The translations under genes were made by a program, and so were the position numbers. The notes below the pieces were generated by a model that saw only the letters and a list, made by a program, of their open reading frames with translations, was not told where the DNA came from and did no database searches. A stretch of 64,000 nucleotides of DNA, taken from positions 4,097,501-4,161,500 of the forward strand of contig NZ_CP006992.1 in assembly GCF_001542815.1 (NCBI RefSeq), given 5' to 3'. Shown here piece by piece: positions 26,735 through 35,200 of this stretch (positions are counted from its first letter, which is position 1; each line of letters opens with the position of its first letter). This stretch comes from Methylobacterium sp. AMS5 (GTDB taxonomy: Bacteria > Pseudomonadota > Alphaproteobacteria > Rhizobiales > Beijerinckiaceae).

Positions 26735-27598
26735 TCAGGCGGCACGACGGAATGCGGAGGGGCTCGATCCCGTGACGCGCGAGAAGTAGCGCGAGAAATA
26801 CGCCGGGTCGTGGAAGCCGAGGTCGTAGGCGATCTCCGCCACCGGCAGGTCGGAGTAGCGCAGGGAGCGCTTGGCCTCCAGGATGACCCGGTCGGCGATG
26901 AGCTGGCCCGGCGTCGCGCCGGCCACAGCCCGGCAGGCGACGCGCAGACGCCCGACCGTGGTGCCGATCCGGTTGCAGTACTGCTCCAGGCTGAGGCCGG
27001 CGCGGTAATGCTCCTCGATCGCCGCGCGGAAGCGGGCGACGATCCTTGCATGGGCGGCCAGGCGCGTGGGACCATCGGCCGCCCGCGCGTCGGCAAGGCG
27101 CGCCAGTTCGACAAGGAGCAGGGTGAGATGCGCTTTCAGGGCGGCCCGCCGGGCCGGGGCCGCGCTGGCCCGCTCGCGGTCCAGCCCGTCGAGCGCCGCA
27201 TCGAGGTGCGCGGTTCCGTCCAGAGCGAGGCAGCGCACCCCCTCGAACAGGGCCGCAAAGGCGGGCTCGTCCCGCCCGAGCCCGCGCAGGACCGCGTCCG
27301 AGACGGTGAGGACGCGGCCGGTGCTGCCCGCCTCGTAGACGAAACCGTGCACCACGCCCGCCGGGACGACCAGCGCACAGGGTGCCGCGAAGGCGGTCTC
27401 CTCGCCCTCGGCCGTGACGGTGCCGCGGCCGTACCGGATGCAGAACACTTGGTGCAGGTCGGCATGGGCGTGCGGCCGGATCCGCCAGGCCGCCGGGCGG
27501 CTGCGATCGTCCAGGTCTTCGAGGTGTAGAAACCCGTCATCCGCAGTCTGCGGTGGCTCGCCGTAAAGGAAATACCGGGGCACGACAGGTTTCGGCAT
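26735..27598 (-). CDS. AraC-family regulator, probably of pobA (PobR-like)
   Basis: 287 residues from ATG 27598. An N-terminal cupin-like sensing domain (PHAHADLHQVFCIRYGRGTV, then PAGVVHGFVYEAGSTGRV) is followed by a C-terminal double helix-turn-helix (LSLEQYCNRIGTTVGRLRVA, and DLPVAEIAYDLGFHDPAYFS). It is divergent from pobA across about 140 bases, the arrangement of AraC-type PobR activators that respond to 4-hydroxybenzoate. The ligand is inferred from context. The gene lies at the island edge, 160 bases from the ISL3 element. Confidence 0.85.
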   Translation of the reverse strand: MPKPVVPRYFLYGEPPQTADDGFLHLEDLDDRSRPAAWRIRPHAHADLHQVFCIRYGRGTVTAEGEETAFAAPCALVVPAGVVHGFVYEAGSTGRVLTVSDAVLRGLGRDEPAFAALFEGVRCLALDGTAHLDAALDGLDRERASAAPARRAALKAHLTLLLVELARLADARAADGPTRLAAHARIVARFRAAIEEHYRAGLSLEQYCNRIGTTVGRLRVACRAVAGATPGQLIADRVILEAKRSLRYSDLPVAEIAYDLGFHDPAYFSRYFSRVTGSSPSAFRRAA

Positions 27599-27736
27599 CG
27601 GGCACGCGGCCTTTCGATAAACGATACAAAAGTACAAGAGAAACGCCGCCGCCTCCATACCCGCGCGGCGTCGGCATCGGCAAGATCCTGCACAAGCCGG
27701 CGCGGATCGACCGTCACGGATCAGGGAGGGCCGGCC

Positions 27737-28981
27737 ATGCGCACGCAGGTCGCGATCGTCGGTGCCGGGCCGGCCGGGATGGTCTTGGCGCATCTGCTGC
27801 ACGCGGCCGGCATCGCCAGCGTCGTGGTGGAGCGCCGCACGCGCGACTACGTCGAGGGCCGCGTGCGCGCCGGTGTGCTGGAACAGGGCACCGTGGACGT
27901 GCTCGCGCGGCTCGGCCTCGACGGGCGCCTGCGCAGCGAGGGCCTCGTCCACACGGGCGCCAACCTCGCGGTGGACGGCGCGAGCTTTCGCATCGACATG
28001 GCCGCGCTGACCGGCGCCGCGGTCACGGTCTACGGCCAGCAGGAGGTGATGCGCGACCTCTTCGATGCGGGCGAGGCGCGGGGCCTCGCGGTGGTGTACG
28101 AGGCCCAGGACCTGCGCCTGCACGATCTCGACGGCGCCGCCCCGAGCCTGACCTACCGCACGCCCGAGGGCCCGCAGCACCTCGTCTGCGACTACGTTGC
28201 GGGCTGCGACGGCTTCCACGGCACCTCCCGCCGGTCGATCCCGGCGGACGTGCTGAGAACCTTCGAGCGGATCTACCCCTTCGGCTGGCTCGGCATCCTC
28301 ACGGACGTGCCTCCCGCCGCGCACGAGCTCGTCTACGCGAGTCACGCCAACGGCTTTGCGCTCGCCAGCATGCGCTCGGCGACACGCAGCCGCTACTACA
28401 TCCAGTGCGGCATCGACGAGCGTCCGGAGGACTGGCCGGACACACGTTTCTGGGACGAGCTCTGCTTGCGCCTCGGCCCCGGCATCGCGGGCGGGATCGT
28501 GCGCGGCCCCGCCTTCGAGAAGAGCATTGCGCCCCTGCGCAGTTTCGTCGGCGAGCCGATGCGCTGGGGCCGGCTGTTCCTGGCCGGGGATGCCGCCCAC
28601 ATCGTGCCGCCCACCGGCGCCAAGGGCCTCAACCTCGCCGTCTCGGACGTGGTGATGCTGGCCGAGGCGCTGGAGGCCTTCTACGCCCGCGGCACGAGTT
28701 CGGGTCTCGACGGCTACTCGGCGCGGGCGCTGGCGCGGGTGTGGAAGGCGGAGCGGTTCTCGTGGTGGTTCACCCGCCTGATGCACCGTTTCCCCGAGGA
28801 GACCGGCTTCGACCGGCGTATGCAGTTGGCGGAGCTCGCCTATCTCGGCACCTCGCGCGCCGCCCAGACGGTGCTGGCCGAGAACTATGTCGGCCTGCCG
28901 CTCGATCCTCCCCCCGTCTCGACCTCTGTTGCGGCCTCTCTCTCGGCCCCGAGCGCGAACCTGCGCGGGATGTGCCCATGA
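27737..28981 (+). CDS. pobA: 4-hydroxybenzoate 3-monooxygenase
   Basis: A 414-residue class A flavoprotein converting 4-hydroxybenzoate to protocatechuate with NAD(P)H and O2. The FAD motif VAIVGAGPAGMVLAHLL is at the N-terminus, then ERRTRDYVEGRVRAGVLEQG. DG-type and second FAD motifs are in CDGFHGTSRR and AGDAAHIVPPTGAKGLNLA. PobA normally ends near ENYVGLPL; here about 20 extra Ser/Pro-rich residues follow. The stop overlaps the next ATG (ATGA), coupling it to the truncated transporter. It is the first gene of the pob-pca run. Confidence 0.96.
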   Translation: MRTQVAIVGAGPAGMVLAHLLHAAGIASVVVERRTRDYVEGRVRAGVLEQGTVDVLARLGLDGRLRSEGLVHTGANLAVDGASFRIDMAALTGAAVTVYGQQEVMRDLFDAGEARGLAVVYEAQDLRLHDLDGAAPSLTYRTPEGPQHLVCDYVAGCDGFHGTSRRSIPADVLRTFERIYPFGWLGILTDVPPAAHELVYASHANGFALASMRSATRSRYYIQCGIDERPEDWPDTRFWDELCLRLGPGIAGGIVRGPAFEKSIAPLRSFVGEPMRWGRLFLAGDAAHIVPPTGAKGLNLAVSDVVMLAEALEAFYARGTSSGLDGYSARALARVWKAERFSWWFTRLMHRFPEETGFDRRMQLAELAYLGTSRAAQTVLAENYVGLPLDPPPVSTSVAASLSAPSANLRGMCP

Positions 28982-29562
28982 GCCGCGAGAGCGCCGCCGG
29001 GATCCTCGATGTTCCCGCGCCGATCGACGCCCGCCCGATCGGCGCGGCGCAGATCCTGACCTTTCTCCTCTGCTTCCTCGTGGTGCTCCTCGACGGGTTC
29101 GACACCGCGGCCATCGGCTACATCGCGCCCTCGCTGATGACCGAGTGGGGCGTGGGCCGCGCCGCGCTCGCCCCGGTGCCGAGCGCCGCCCTGGTCGGCC
29201 TCGCGATGGGTGCGCTGGCAGCGGGGCCGCTGGCTGACCGCTACGGGCGCAAGGCGGTGCTGGTCGCGGCGGTGGTCGAACTCGGCTTGGCCTGCCTTGC
29301 TTCCGCCTTCGCGGCCGATCTCCCGCAACTCGCGTCCCTGCGCTTCCTCACCGGGCTCGGCCTCGGGGCGGCGATGCCGAACGCCGTGACGTTGACGAGC
29401 GAGTACGGCCCGGTCCGGCGCCGGGCGCTGCTCACCAACATGATGTTCTCGGGCTTCCCCCTCGGCGCGGCGCTCGGCGGCTTCCTCGCCGCCTGGATGA
29501 TCCCGACGCTGGGGTGGCGCAGCGTGCTCCTGCTCGGCGGCGCCGCCGCCCTCGGCCACTGA
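28978..29562 (+). pseudogene. truncated MFS aromatic-acid transporter (N-terminal half)
   Basis: 194 residues encoding only the first six transmembrane helices of an AAHS-type (PcaK/BenK) symporter. The family motifs DGFDTAAIGYIAPSL in TM1 and GPLADRYGRKAVL in the TM2-3 loop are intact. The frame ends abruptly (GGAAALGH, stop), and the C-terminal six helices are absent; pcaH begins 66 bases later. A deletion is more likely than a frameshift because no residual C-terminal sequence is found. A functional half-transporter is improbable; the intact MFS gene at 43729 may have taken over. Confidence 0.85.
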
Positions 29563-29628
29563 CCGCCGGCGCGGGTCGCCCCACCGGCCGCCCGCGCCGC
29601 CCAGCCCTCACGCGACCGGAGGATTTCG

Positions 29629-30336
29629 ATGTCCGATGCCACGTTCGACCACCCGCAGGATGCGAGCCAGCCGCCCTCGCTGTTCCCCGCCTACCGCGCG
29701 ACCGTGCTGCGCAGCCCGCGCGAACCGCTGGTGCGGATCCCCCACACGCTCACCGAGACCACCGGGCCGGCCGGGAGCTGGGAGGCCCTGATGGGCCCGG
29801 CCATCGCCGACCTGACCCGTCACGACCGGGGGCCGGGCGTGGCGATCGGTCAGCGCATCGTGGTCACCGGCCGCGTTCTCGACGAGGCGGCGCGGCCCGT
29901 GCCCGACACGGTGGTCGAGGTCTGGCAGGCCAACGCCGCCGGCCGCTACATCCACCGACGCGATCAGTGGGACGCGCCGCTCGATCCGAACTTCACCGGC
30001 ACCGGCCGGGTCGTCACCGATGCGCAGGGGCGCTACCGCTTCACCACGATCCGGCCCGGAGCCTATCCCTGGGGCAACCACCGCAACGCCTGGCGCCCGG
30101 CCCATATCCACCTGTCCCTGCTCGGGCCGGCCTTCGCCACCCGGCTGGTGACGCAGCTCTACTTCCCCGACGACCCGCTCATCGAGATCGACCCGATCGC
30201 CAATGCCGTGCCGATGCCCTACCGCAACCGCCTCGTCGCGCGCTTCGACATCGACACGACGCAGCCGGATTACGCCCTCGGCTACATCTTCGACATCGTG
30301 CTGCGCGGGCGCGACGCCACGCCGTGGGAGCATTGA
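29629..30336 (+). CDS. pcaH: protocatechuate 3,4-dioxygenase beta subunit
   Basis: 235 residues, the iron-bearing subunit of the intradiol dioxygenase that opens protocatechuate to 3-carboxy-cis,cis-muconate. Iron ligands are visible as the Tyr of NAAGRYIHRRD, the Tyr of PGAYPWGNH and the two His of RPAHIHLSL. The ending DYALGYIFDIVLRGRDATPW is typical. AGGAGG precedes the ATG. PcaG follows after one base, so the two subunits are translationally coupled. Confidence 0.96.
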   Translation: MSDATFDHPQDASQPPSLFPAYRATVLRSPREPLVRIPHTLTETTGPAGSWEALMGPAIADLTRHDRGPGVAIGQRIVVTGRVLDEAARPVPDTVVEVWQANAAGRYIHRRDQWDAPLDPNFTGTGRVVTDAQGRYRFTTIRPGAYPWGNHRNAWRPAHIHLSLLGPAFATRLVTQLYFPDDPLIEIDPIANAVPMPYRNRLVARFDIDTTQPDYALGYIFDIVLRGRDATPWEH

Positions 30337-30337
30337 G

Positions 30338-31051
30338 ATGACCGACGCCCTCGAAGCCCTGCCCCGCAACGCCGCTCCCCGCGCCGACAACCAGGACCCG
30401 GCCCTGTTCGGCCAGACGCCCTCGCAGACGGTTGGTCCGTTCTTCCATTACGGCCTGCCCTGGAAGGGGGGCGCCGACCTCGTCGGCGCTTCCGACATCG
30501 GCGCGCGCCTCGACCTGTTTCCGGAGGAGCACGACGTCCTCCACCTCGCCCCCCCGCGCGGGCCGGTGACGGGCGAGATCGTCTCCGTCGTCGGTACGGT
30601 GCGGGACGGGGCAGGCGAGCCGGTCACCGACGCGATGATCGAGATCTGGGGTGCCAACGCTGCCGGCCGCTACCACGGCGCCGCCGACACCCGGGCGGAG
30701 ATCCCCCTCGATCCGGGATTCATCGGCTTCGGGCGGGCGGCGGTCGATGCCGCGGGCGGCTTCCGCTTCCTCACCCTGCGGCCGGGCCGTGTGCCGGTCG
30801 CGGTCGAGAGCAACCGCTGGCAGGCGCCCCATCTCGCCATCGGGGTCTTCGGCCGCGGCCTGCTGAAGCGGCTCGCCACACGGATGTACTTCGCCGACGG
30901 GACCGACAACGACGCGGACCCGATCCTCGCCCTGGTGCCGGAGGCGCGCCGCCGCACGCTCATCGCCCCGCGCATCGCCGAGGCACCGCCGACCTTTCGG
31001 TTCGACATCGTGCTGTCCGGGGCGGACGAGACCGTGTTCTTCGCGCTGTGA
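30338..31051 (+). CDS. pcaG: protocatechuate 3,4-dioxygenase alpha subunit
   Basis: 237 residues, somewhat longer than the usual 200 or so. It begins SQTVGPFFHYGLPWKGG, the alpha-subunit signature after a short leader. The core has IEIWGANAAGRYHG and RWQAPHLAIGVFGRGLLKRL, where the iron-ligand His pattern of the beta subunit is lost, as expected for alpha. The start is 2 bases after the pcaH stop. It forms the heteromeric enzyme with PcaH. Confidence 0.95.
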   Translation: MTDALEALPRNAAPRADNQDPALFGQTPSQTVGPFFHYGLPWKGGADLVGASDIGARLDLFPEEHDVLHLAPPRGPVTGEIVSVVGTVRDGAGEPVTDAMIEIWGANAAGRYHGAADTRAEIPLDPGFIGFGRAAVDAAGGFRFLTLRPGRVPVAVESNRWQAPHLAIGVFGRGLLKRLATRMYFADGTDNDADPILALVPEARRRTLIAPRIAEAPPTFRFDIVLSGADETVFFAL

Positions 31052-31120
31052 GGCGGGAGACGCGTCATGGGGCGGGAGTGGTGAGGCGAGAGCCTGAGGC
31101 AAGGTCGTGAGGCAAGAGAG

Positions 31121-31954
31121 ATGAGCAGCAATTCCGTCGTCGTCGCGGTGGCGATCACCGGCTCGGTGCCGCGCAAGGCCGACAACCCGGCCGTGCCGAT
31201 TGCGGTCGCCGAGCAGATCGAATCGACCCATCAGGCCTTCGAGGCCGGCGCGACGCTGGCCCATATCCACGTCCGCAACGACGACGAGAGCCCCTCGTCC
31301 GATCCGGACCGGTTCGCCGCCGTGCAGGAGGGGCTGCGCCGCCACTGCCCCGGGATGATCGTGCAGTTCTCCACCGGCGGGCGCGGGCGCGACCCGGCGA
31401 GCCGCGGGCTGTCGCTCCGGCACCGGCCCGACATGGCCTCGCTCTCGACCGGTTCGGTCAACTTCCCGAGCATCGTCTACGAGAACCACACCACCCTGGT
31501 GACCGATCTGGCAACGCAGATGAAGGGCCACGGCGTGCGGCCCGAGATCGAGATCTTCGATCTCTCGCACATCCATGGGGCCGGGCGCCTGATCGCGGCC
31601 GGGCTGATGGACCCGCACCCCCACGTGCAGTTCGTGATGGGTGTGCAGAACGCGATGCCGGCCGAGGAGCACCTGCTCGACCTGCTGCTCGGCGAGACCC
31701 GCCGGGTCATCCCCGGGGCGACCTGGACGGCGGCCGGGATCGGCCGCAGCCAAGCGGTGGTGATGGACTGGGCGCTGGCGCGCGGGGCGGACGCGGTGCG
31801 CACCGGACTCGAGGACAACATCCGGGTCACGAAGGACCGGCTGGCGGCGAGCAATGCCGAGCTCGTCGGGCTCGCGGTCGAGGCCGTGCAGCGGCACGGC
31901 CGGCGTCCGGCGACGCCCGCCGAGGCCCGCGCCACCCTCCGGCTCGCGGCCTGA
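31121..31954 (+). CDS. beta-keto acid cleavage enzyme (BKACE, DUF849)
   Basis: 277 residues of the family of 3-keto-5-aminohexanoate cleavage enzymes, which are zinc enzymes condensing a beta-keto acid with acetyl-CoA to release acetoacetate and a new CoA ester. The N-terminal barrel strand and zinc motif are ALAHIHVRN-like (TLAHIHVRNDDESPSSD, His-x-His), followed by QFSTGGRGRD, EIEIFDLSHI and GADAVRTGLEDNIRV with the third ligand Glu. It lies between pcaG and pcaB, two bases from pcaB. With beta-ketoadipate as substrate it would yield succinyl-CoA and acetoacetate, replacing PcaIJ and PcaF, neither of which is here. The family assignment is firm; the substrate is inferred from context. Confidence 0.9.
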   Translation: MSSNSVVVAVAITGSVPRKADNPAVPIAVAEQIESTHQAFEAGATLAHIHVRNDDESPSSDPDRFAAVQEGLRRHCPGMIVQFSTGGRGRDPASRGLSLRHRPDMASLSTGSVNFPSIVYENHTTLVTDLATQMKGHGVRPEIEIFDLSHIHGAGRLIAAGLMDPHPHVQFVMGVQNAMPAEEHLLDLLLGETRRVIPGATWTAAGIGRSQAVVMDWALARGADAVRTGLEDNIRVTKDRLAASNAELVGLAVEAVQRHGRRPATPAEARATLRLAA

Positions 31955-31956
31955 GG

Positions 31957-33315
31957 ATGAGCTTCTCTGCCCTCGATTCGGGCCTGCTTGGGCCACTTTT
32001 CGCGAGCGCGGCGATGCGCGAGGCCTTCTCGGACGCGGCGCGCCTCGCCGGGATGCTGCGGGCCGAGGCGGCGCTCGCCCGGGCCGAGGCAGAGGTCGGC
32101 CTCGCGCCGGCGGCCCTCGCCGACGCCATCGCGGCGATCGCGCCGGAGACGCTCGATATCGACGCGCTGGCGGCCGGCACCGCGCTGGCGGGGGTGCCGG
32201 TGATCCCGTTCGTCGCGGCCGTGCGCAAGCGCCTGCCGCCCGAGCTGGAGCCGGCCTTCCACAAGGGCGCCACCACCCAGGACATCGCCGACACCGCCCT
32301 CGTCCTGCAGATGCGGTCGGGGTTCGACCTGATCGCGGCCGAGAGCGAGGCCGTTGTCGCCGGGCTCGTGCGCCTCGCCACGGAGCACCGCGCCACCCCC
32401 TGCGTCGGCCGCACCTACGGCCAGCACGCCGCGCCGATCTGCTTCGGCTACAAGGCGGCGACCTGGGCGCTCGGCCTTGCGGAGGTCACCGACCAACTGC
32501 CGGGCCTCCGGGCGCGCGTGCTCACCGCCTCGCTCGGCGGTCCCGTTGGCACGCTCGGCGCTCTCGGCGGGCAGGCCGAGGCCGTGGCCACCGCCTATGC
32601 CCGGCATCTCGGCCTCGGCCCCGAGACGGTCGCCTGGCACACCCGCCGCGCCCGCATCGCCGAGGCCGGAGGCTGGCTCGCCCGCCTTCTCGGGGCGCTG
32701 GCGAAATGCGCGGGCGACATCGCCCATCTCGCCTCGACGGAGGTGGCGGAGGTGTCCGAGCCCTTCGTGCCCGGCCGGGGCGGCTCCTCGGCGATGCCGC
32801 ACAAGCGCAACCCCGTCTCCGCCACCGTCATCCTGGCCGCCTTCGGGGCCGCCAAGGGCCATGCGGGCACGCTCCTCGACACGATGGCCGCCGCTCACGA
32901 GCGGCCGGCCGGCGCTTGGCATGCCGAGTGGCATGCCCTGCCCCAGCTCTTCGGTCTCGCCTCCGGGGCGTTGCGCGAGGCGCGGGCGGTGGCAGAGGGG
33001 CTCGTCGTCGATCCCGGGCGGATGCGCCGCAACCTCGATCTCACGCGGGGCCTGCTCTTCGCCGATGCCGCGGCCGCGGCCTGCGCGCGCCGCTGCGGCG
33101 GCGCGGCGGCGCACGCCCTGGTGGAGCGCGCCTGCGCCGAGGTGCACGCTTCCGGCCGCGACCTGCACACCGTGCTCGCGGCGATGCCGGAGGCGCAGGG
33201 CATCGATCTCGGCGCCGCCTTCGACCTCACGCACCCCGTCGCCGCCGCAGCGGCGGCCACCGACCGTGCGCTCGCACAGATCGCGGCGCGCGCGGATTCG
33301 ACGGCATCGAAATGA
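31957..33315 (+). CDS. pcaB: 3-carboxy-cis,cis-muconate cycloisomerase
   Basis: 452 residues of the fumarase/aspartase superfamily. It contains the superfamily signature GGSSAMPHKRNPVSATVI with the catalytic Ser loop, the early RTYGQHAAPI and FHKGATTQDIADTALVLQMR segments, and a C-terminal helical domain. It converts 3-carboxy-muconate to 4-carboxymuconolactone. Start codon ATG 31957 is two bases after the BKACE stop, so this gene is tightly coupled to it. Confidence 0.95.
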   Translation: MSFSALDSGLLGPLFASAAMREAFSDAARLAGMLRAEAALARAEAEVGLAPAALADAIAAIAPETLDIDALAAGTALAGVPVIPFVAAVRKRLPPELEPAFHKGATTQDIADTALVLQMRSGFDLIAAESEAVVAGLVRLATEHRATPCVGRTYGQHAAPICFGYKAATWALGLAEVTDQLPGLRARVLTASLGGPVGTLGALGGQAEAVATAYARHLGLGPETVAWHTRRARIAEAGGWLARLLGALAKCAGDIAHLASTEVAEVSEPFVPGRGGSSAMPHKRNPVSATVILAAFGAAKGHAGTLLDTMAAAHERPAGAWHAEWHALPQLFGLASGALREARAVAEGLVVDPGRMRRNLDLTRGLLFADAAAAACARRCGGAAAHALVERACAEVHASGRDLHTVLAAMPEAQGIDLGAAFDLTHPVAAAAAATDRALAQIAARADSTASK

Positions 33316-33343
33316 TCCTGCCGAGACGGAGCCTCGACCCCGC

Positions 33344-34531
33344 ATGCCCCTGATCCGCATCAACGATATCGACCTGACCTACGAGTTCTCTGGCCCGAGC
33401 GGCGCGCCGGTCCTTGTCCTTTCGAACTCGCTTGGCACGACGCTGGCGATGTGGGACGGCGTGGCCAAGCGGCTGCGCGGGCGCTACCGGATCCTGCGCT
33501 ACGACACCCGCGGGCACGGCGGCTCCGCGACCCGCGACGCCGAGACCCGGATCGAAGATCTCGCCGCCGACCTGCTCGGTCTGCTCGACGCCCTGGGCAT
33601 CGCACGGGCGCATCTCGCCGGCCTGTCGCTCGGTGGCATGACCGTCCAGGCCGCCGCGGCCGCCGCGCCCGAGCGGGTCCTGAGCCTCACCCTGATGGCG
33701 ACCTCGGCCCACCTGCCGAGCCCCGAGAGCTGGGGCGAGCGGGCCGCCACCGTGCGGGCGCAGGGCACTGCGGCGATCGTCGAGGCGACACTCGGGCGCT
33801 GGTTCACCCCCGGCTTCTCGGCGCAGGCGCCCGCCGCCGTCGCGGCGATCCGCGAGGCCTTCGTGGCCTGCGATCCGGTCGGCTACGCCGTGTGCTGCGG
33901 GGCGATCGGCCGGATGGACCTCCGGCCGGTGCTCGGCCGCATCGGGGCGCCGACCCTCGTCATCGCCGGGCGCGACGACCCGGCGACGCCGCCCGCGATG
34001 GCCGAGGCGATCTGTGCGGGCATCCCGCAGGCGGAGCTGGTCCTGTTACCGCGCGCCGCTCATCTCCTCGCCGTCGAGCACCCGGAGGCGACGGCCGCCC
34101 ATCTCGGCGCCTTCCTCGACCGGCAGCGCGGCGACCGTGCCGCCACCGGCGCCGTGCCCTTCGCGGAGGGGCTGGAGAATCGCAAGGCCGTGCTGGGCAC
34201 GGCCCATGTCGAGCGCTCCCTGGCGGCGGCCGGGCGCTTTGCCGGACCCTGGCAGGACTTCATCACCCGCACGGCCTGGGGCGAGATCTGGGGCGATCCG
34301 CGCCTGCCCTGGAAGACGCGTTCCCTGGTGACCCTCGCCCTGATGGCGGCGCTGGGGCGGGAGGAGGAGTTCAAGCTCCATATCCGTCCGGCGCTCGCCA
34401 ACGGACTCGACCTCGACGAGTTGCAGGCCCTGCTCCTGCAGACGGCGATCTATGCCGGAGTCCCGGCCGCCAACGGTGCCTTCCGCTGGGTGCGGGACAC
34501 GCTGGGCGAGGCCGCCGATGCCGGCCCCTGA
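33344..34531 (+). CDS. pcaL: PcaD-PcaC fusion: enol-lactonase / carboxymuconolactone decarboxylase
   Basis: 395 residues with two enzymes in one chain. Residues 1-260 are an alpha/beta hydrolase, 3-oxoadipate enol-lactonase: LSNSLGTTLAMWDGVA, the nucleophile elbow GLSLGGMTVQ with Ser, and catalytic His in RAAHLLAVEHP. Residues 265-385 are carboxymuconolactone decarboxylase: DFITRTAWGEIWGDPRLPWK, then SLVTLALMAALGREEEFKLH. This is the PcaL order (PcaD then PcaC). It performs consecutive steps to beta-ketoadipate. It ends the pca run before the reverse-strand MarR gene. Confidence 0.95.
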   Translation: MPLIRINDIDLTYEFSGPSGAPVLVLSNSLGTTLAMWDGVAKRLRGRYRILRYDTRGHGGSATRDAETRIEDLAADLLGLLDALGIARAHLAGLSLGGMTVQAAAAAAPERVLSLTLMATSAHLPSPESWGERAATVRAQGTAAIVEATLGRWFTPGFSAQAPAAVAAIREAFVACDPVGYAVCCGAIGRMDLRPVLGRIGAPTLVIAGRDDPATPPAMAEAICAGIPQAELVLLPRAAHLLAVEHPEATAAHLGAFLDRQRGDRAATGAVPFAEGLENRKAVLGTAHVERSLAAAGRFAGPWQDFITRTAWGEIWGDPRLPWKTRSLVTLALMAALGREEEFKLHIRPALANGLDLDELQALLLQTAIYAGVPAANGAFRWVRDTLGEAADAGP

Positions 34532-34621
34532 GGCCGGGGCAGGAACCCGCGCCGCCCGGCGCAGATGCGCGCCGCCGGGCGGGTCGCGGTCCGGCGCCGC
34601 GTGGGAGCGCGGGTGCAGGGC

Positions 34622-35095
34622 TCAGGCATCCTTGCTACCGATGCGGCGCAGGAGCGCGATCAGCTGGGCGCACTCCGCCGCATCGAGCTCGGCGAGCAGC
34701 GTCGCCTCGTGGGCGTGCAGCTGCCGCCGCACCTCCGCGAAGACCGCCTGTCCCTCGGGGGTCAGGTCGAGGACGAAGGCGCGGCGATCGGCCTCGTCGG
34801 CGCGGCGCGAGATCCAGCCCTTCTCGATCAGCTCGTTCACCAGCACGACCATGTTGGCGCGGTGGATGCCGAGCACGCGGCCGATCGCCCCTTGGTTGAT
34901 GCCGGGATTGGCCTCGACGACCGACAGGATGCCGAACAGCACCTGCCGCATGCCGCTGCCTTCGATGACGCGGGCAAAGTCGTTCCGCACGGCCGTGCTG
35001 GCCCGCCGGAGATGGTAGCCCACAAGGTCCTCGATCGCGCCGAGCCGCGGCTGGAGATCCGCCGGGGCAATAACCAGTTCTGTCGCTTTCGCCAC
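34622..35095 (-). CDS. MarR-family regulator
   Basis: 157 residues from a GTG at 35095 with GGGAGG seven bases upstream; the longer TTG-initiated reading lacks this. The winged helix-turn-helix is INQGAIGRVLGIHRANMVVL, followed by the wing DEADRRAFVLDLTPEGQAVF. MarR proteins of hydroxycinnamate clusters (FerR/CouR type) are released from DNA by CoA thioesters, so control of vdh/fer genes is possible. The gene faces pcaL and is 105 bases from the AraC gene. Confidence 0.88.
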   Translation of the reverse strand: MAKATELVIAPADLQPRLGAIEDLVGYHLRRASTAVRNDFARVIEGSGMRQVLFGILSVVEANPGINQGAIGRVLGIHRANMVVLVNELIEKGWISRRADEADRRAFVLDLTPEGQAVFAEVRRQLHAHEATLLAELDAAECAQLIALLRRIGSKDA

Positions 35096-35200
35096 GCGGA
35101 GCCTCCCGAACCGGCGTGGCTTAACGAGACGGGCAGCAGGGTTCAAGCGGACGCCGACGCGCGCCGGGCCGGATACCGCACGCGCAGGGGCTGGGGCGCC

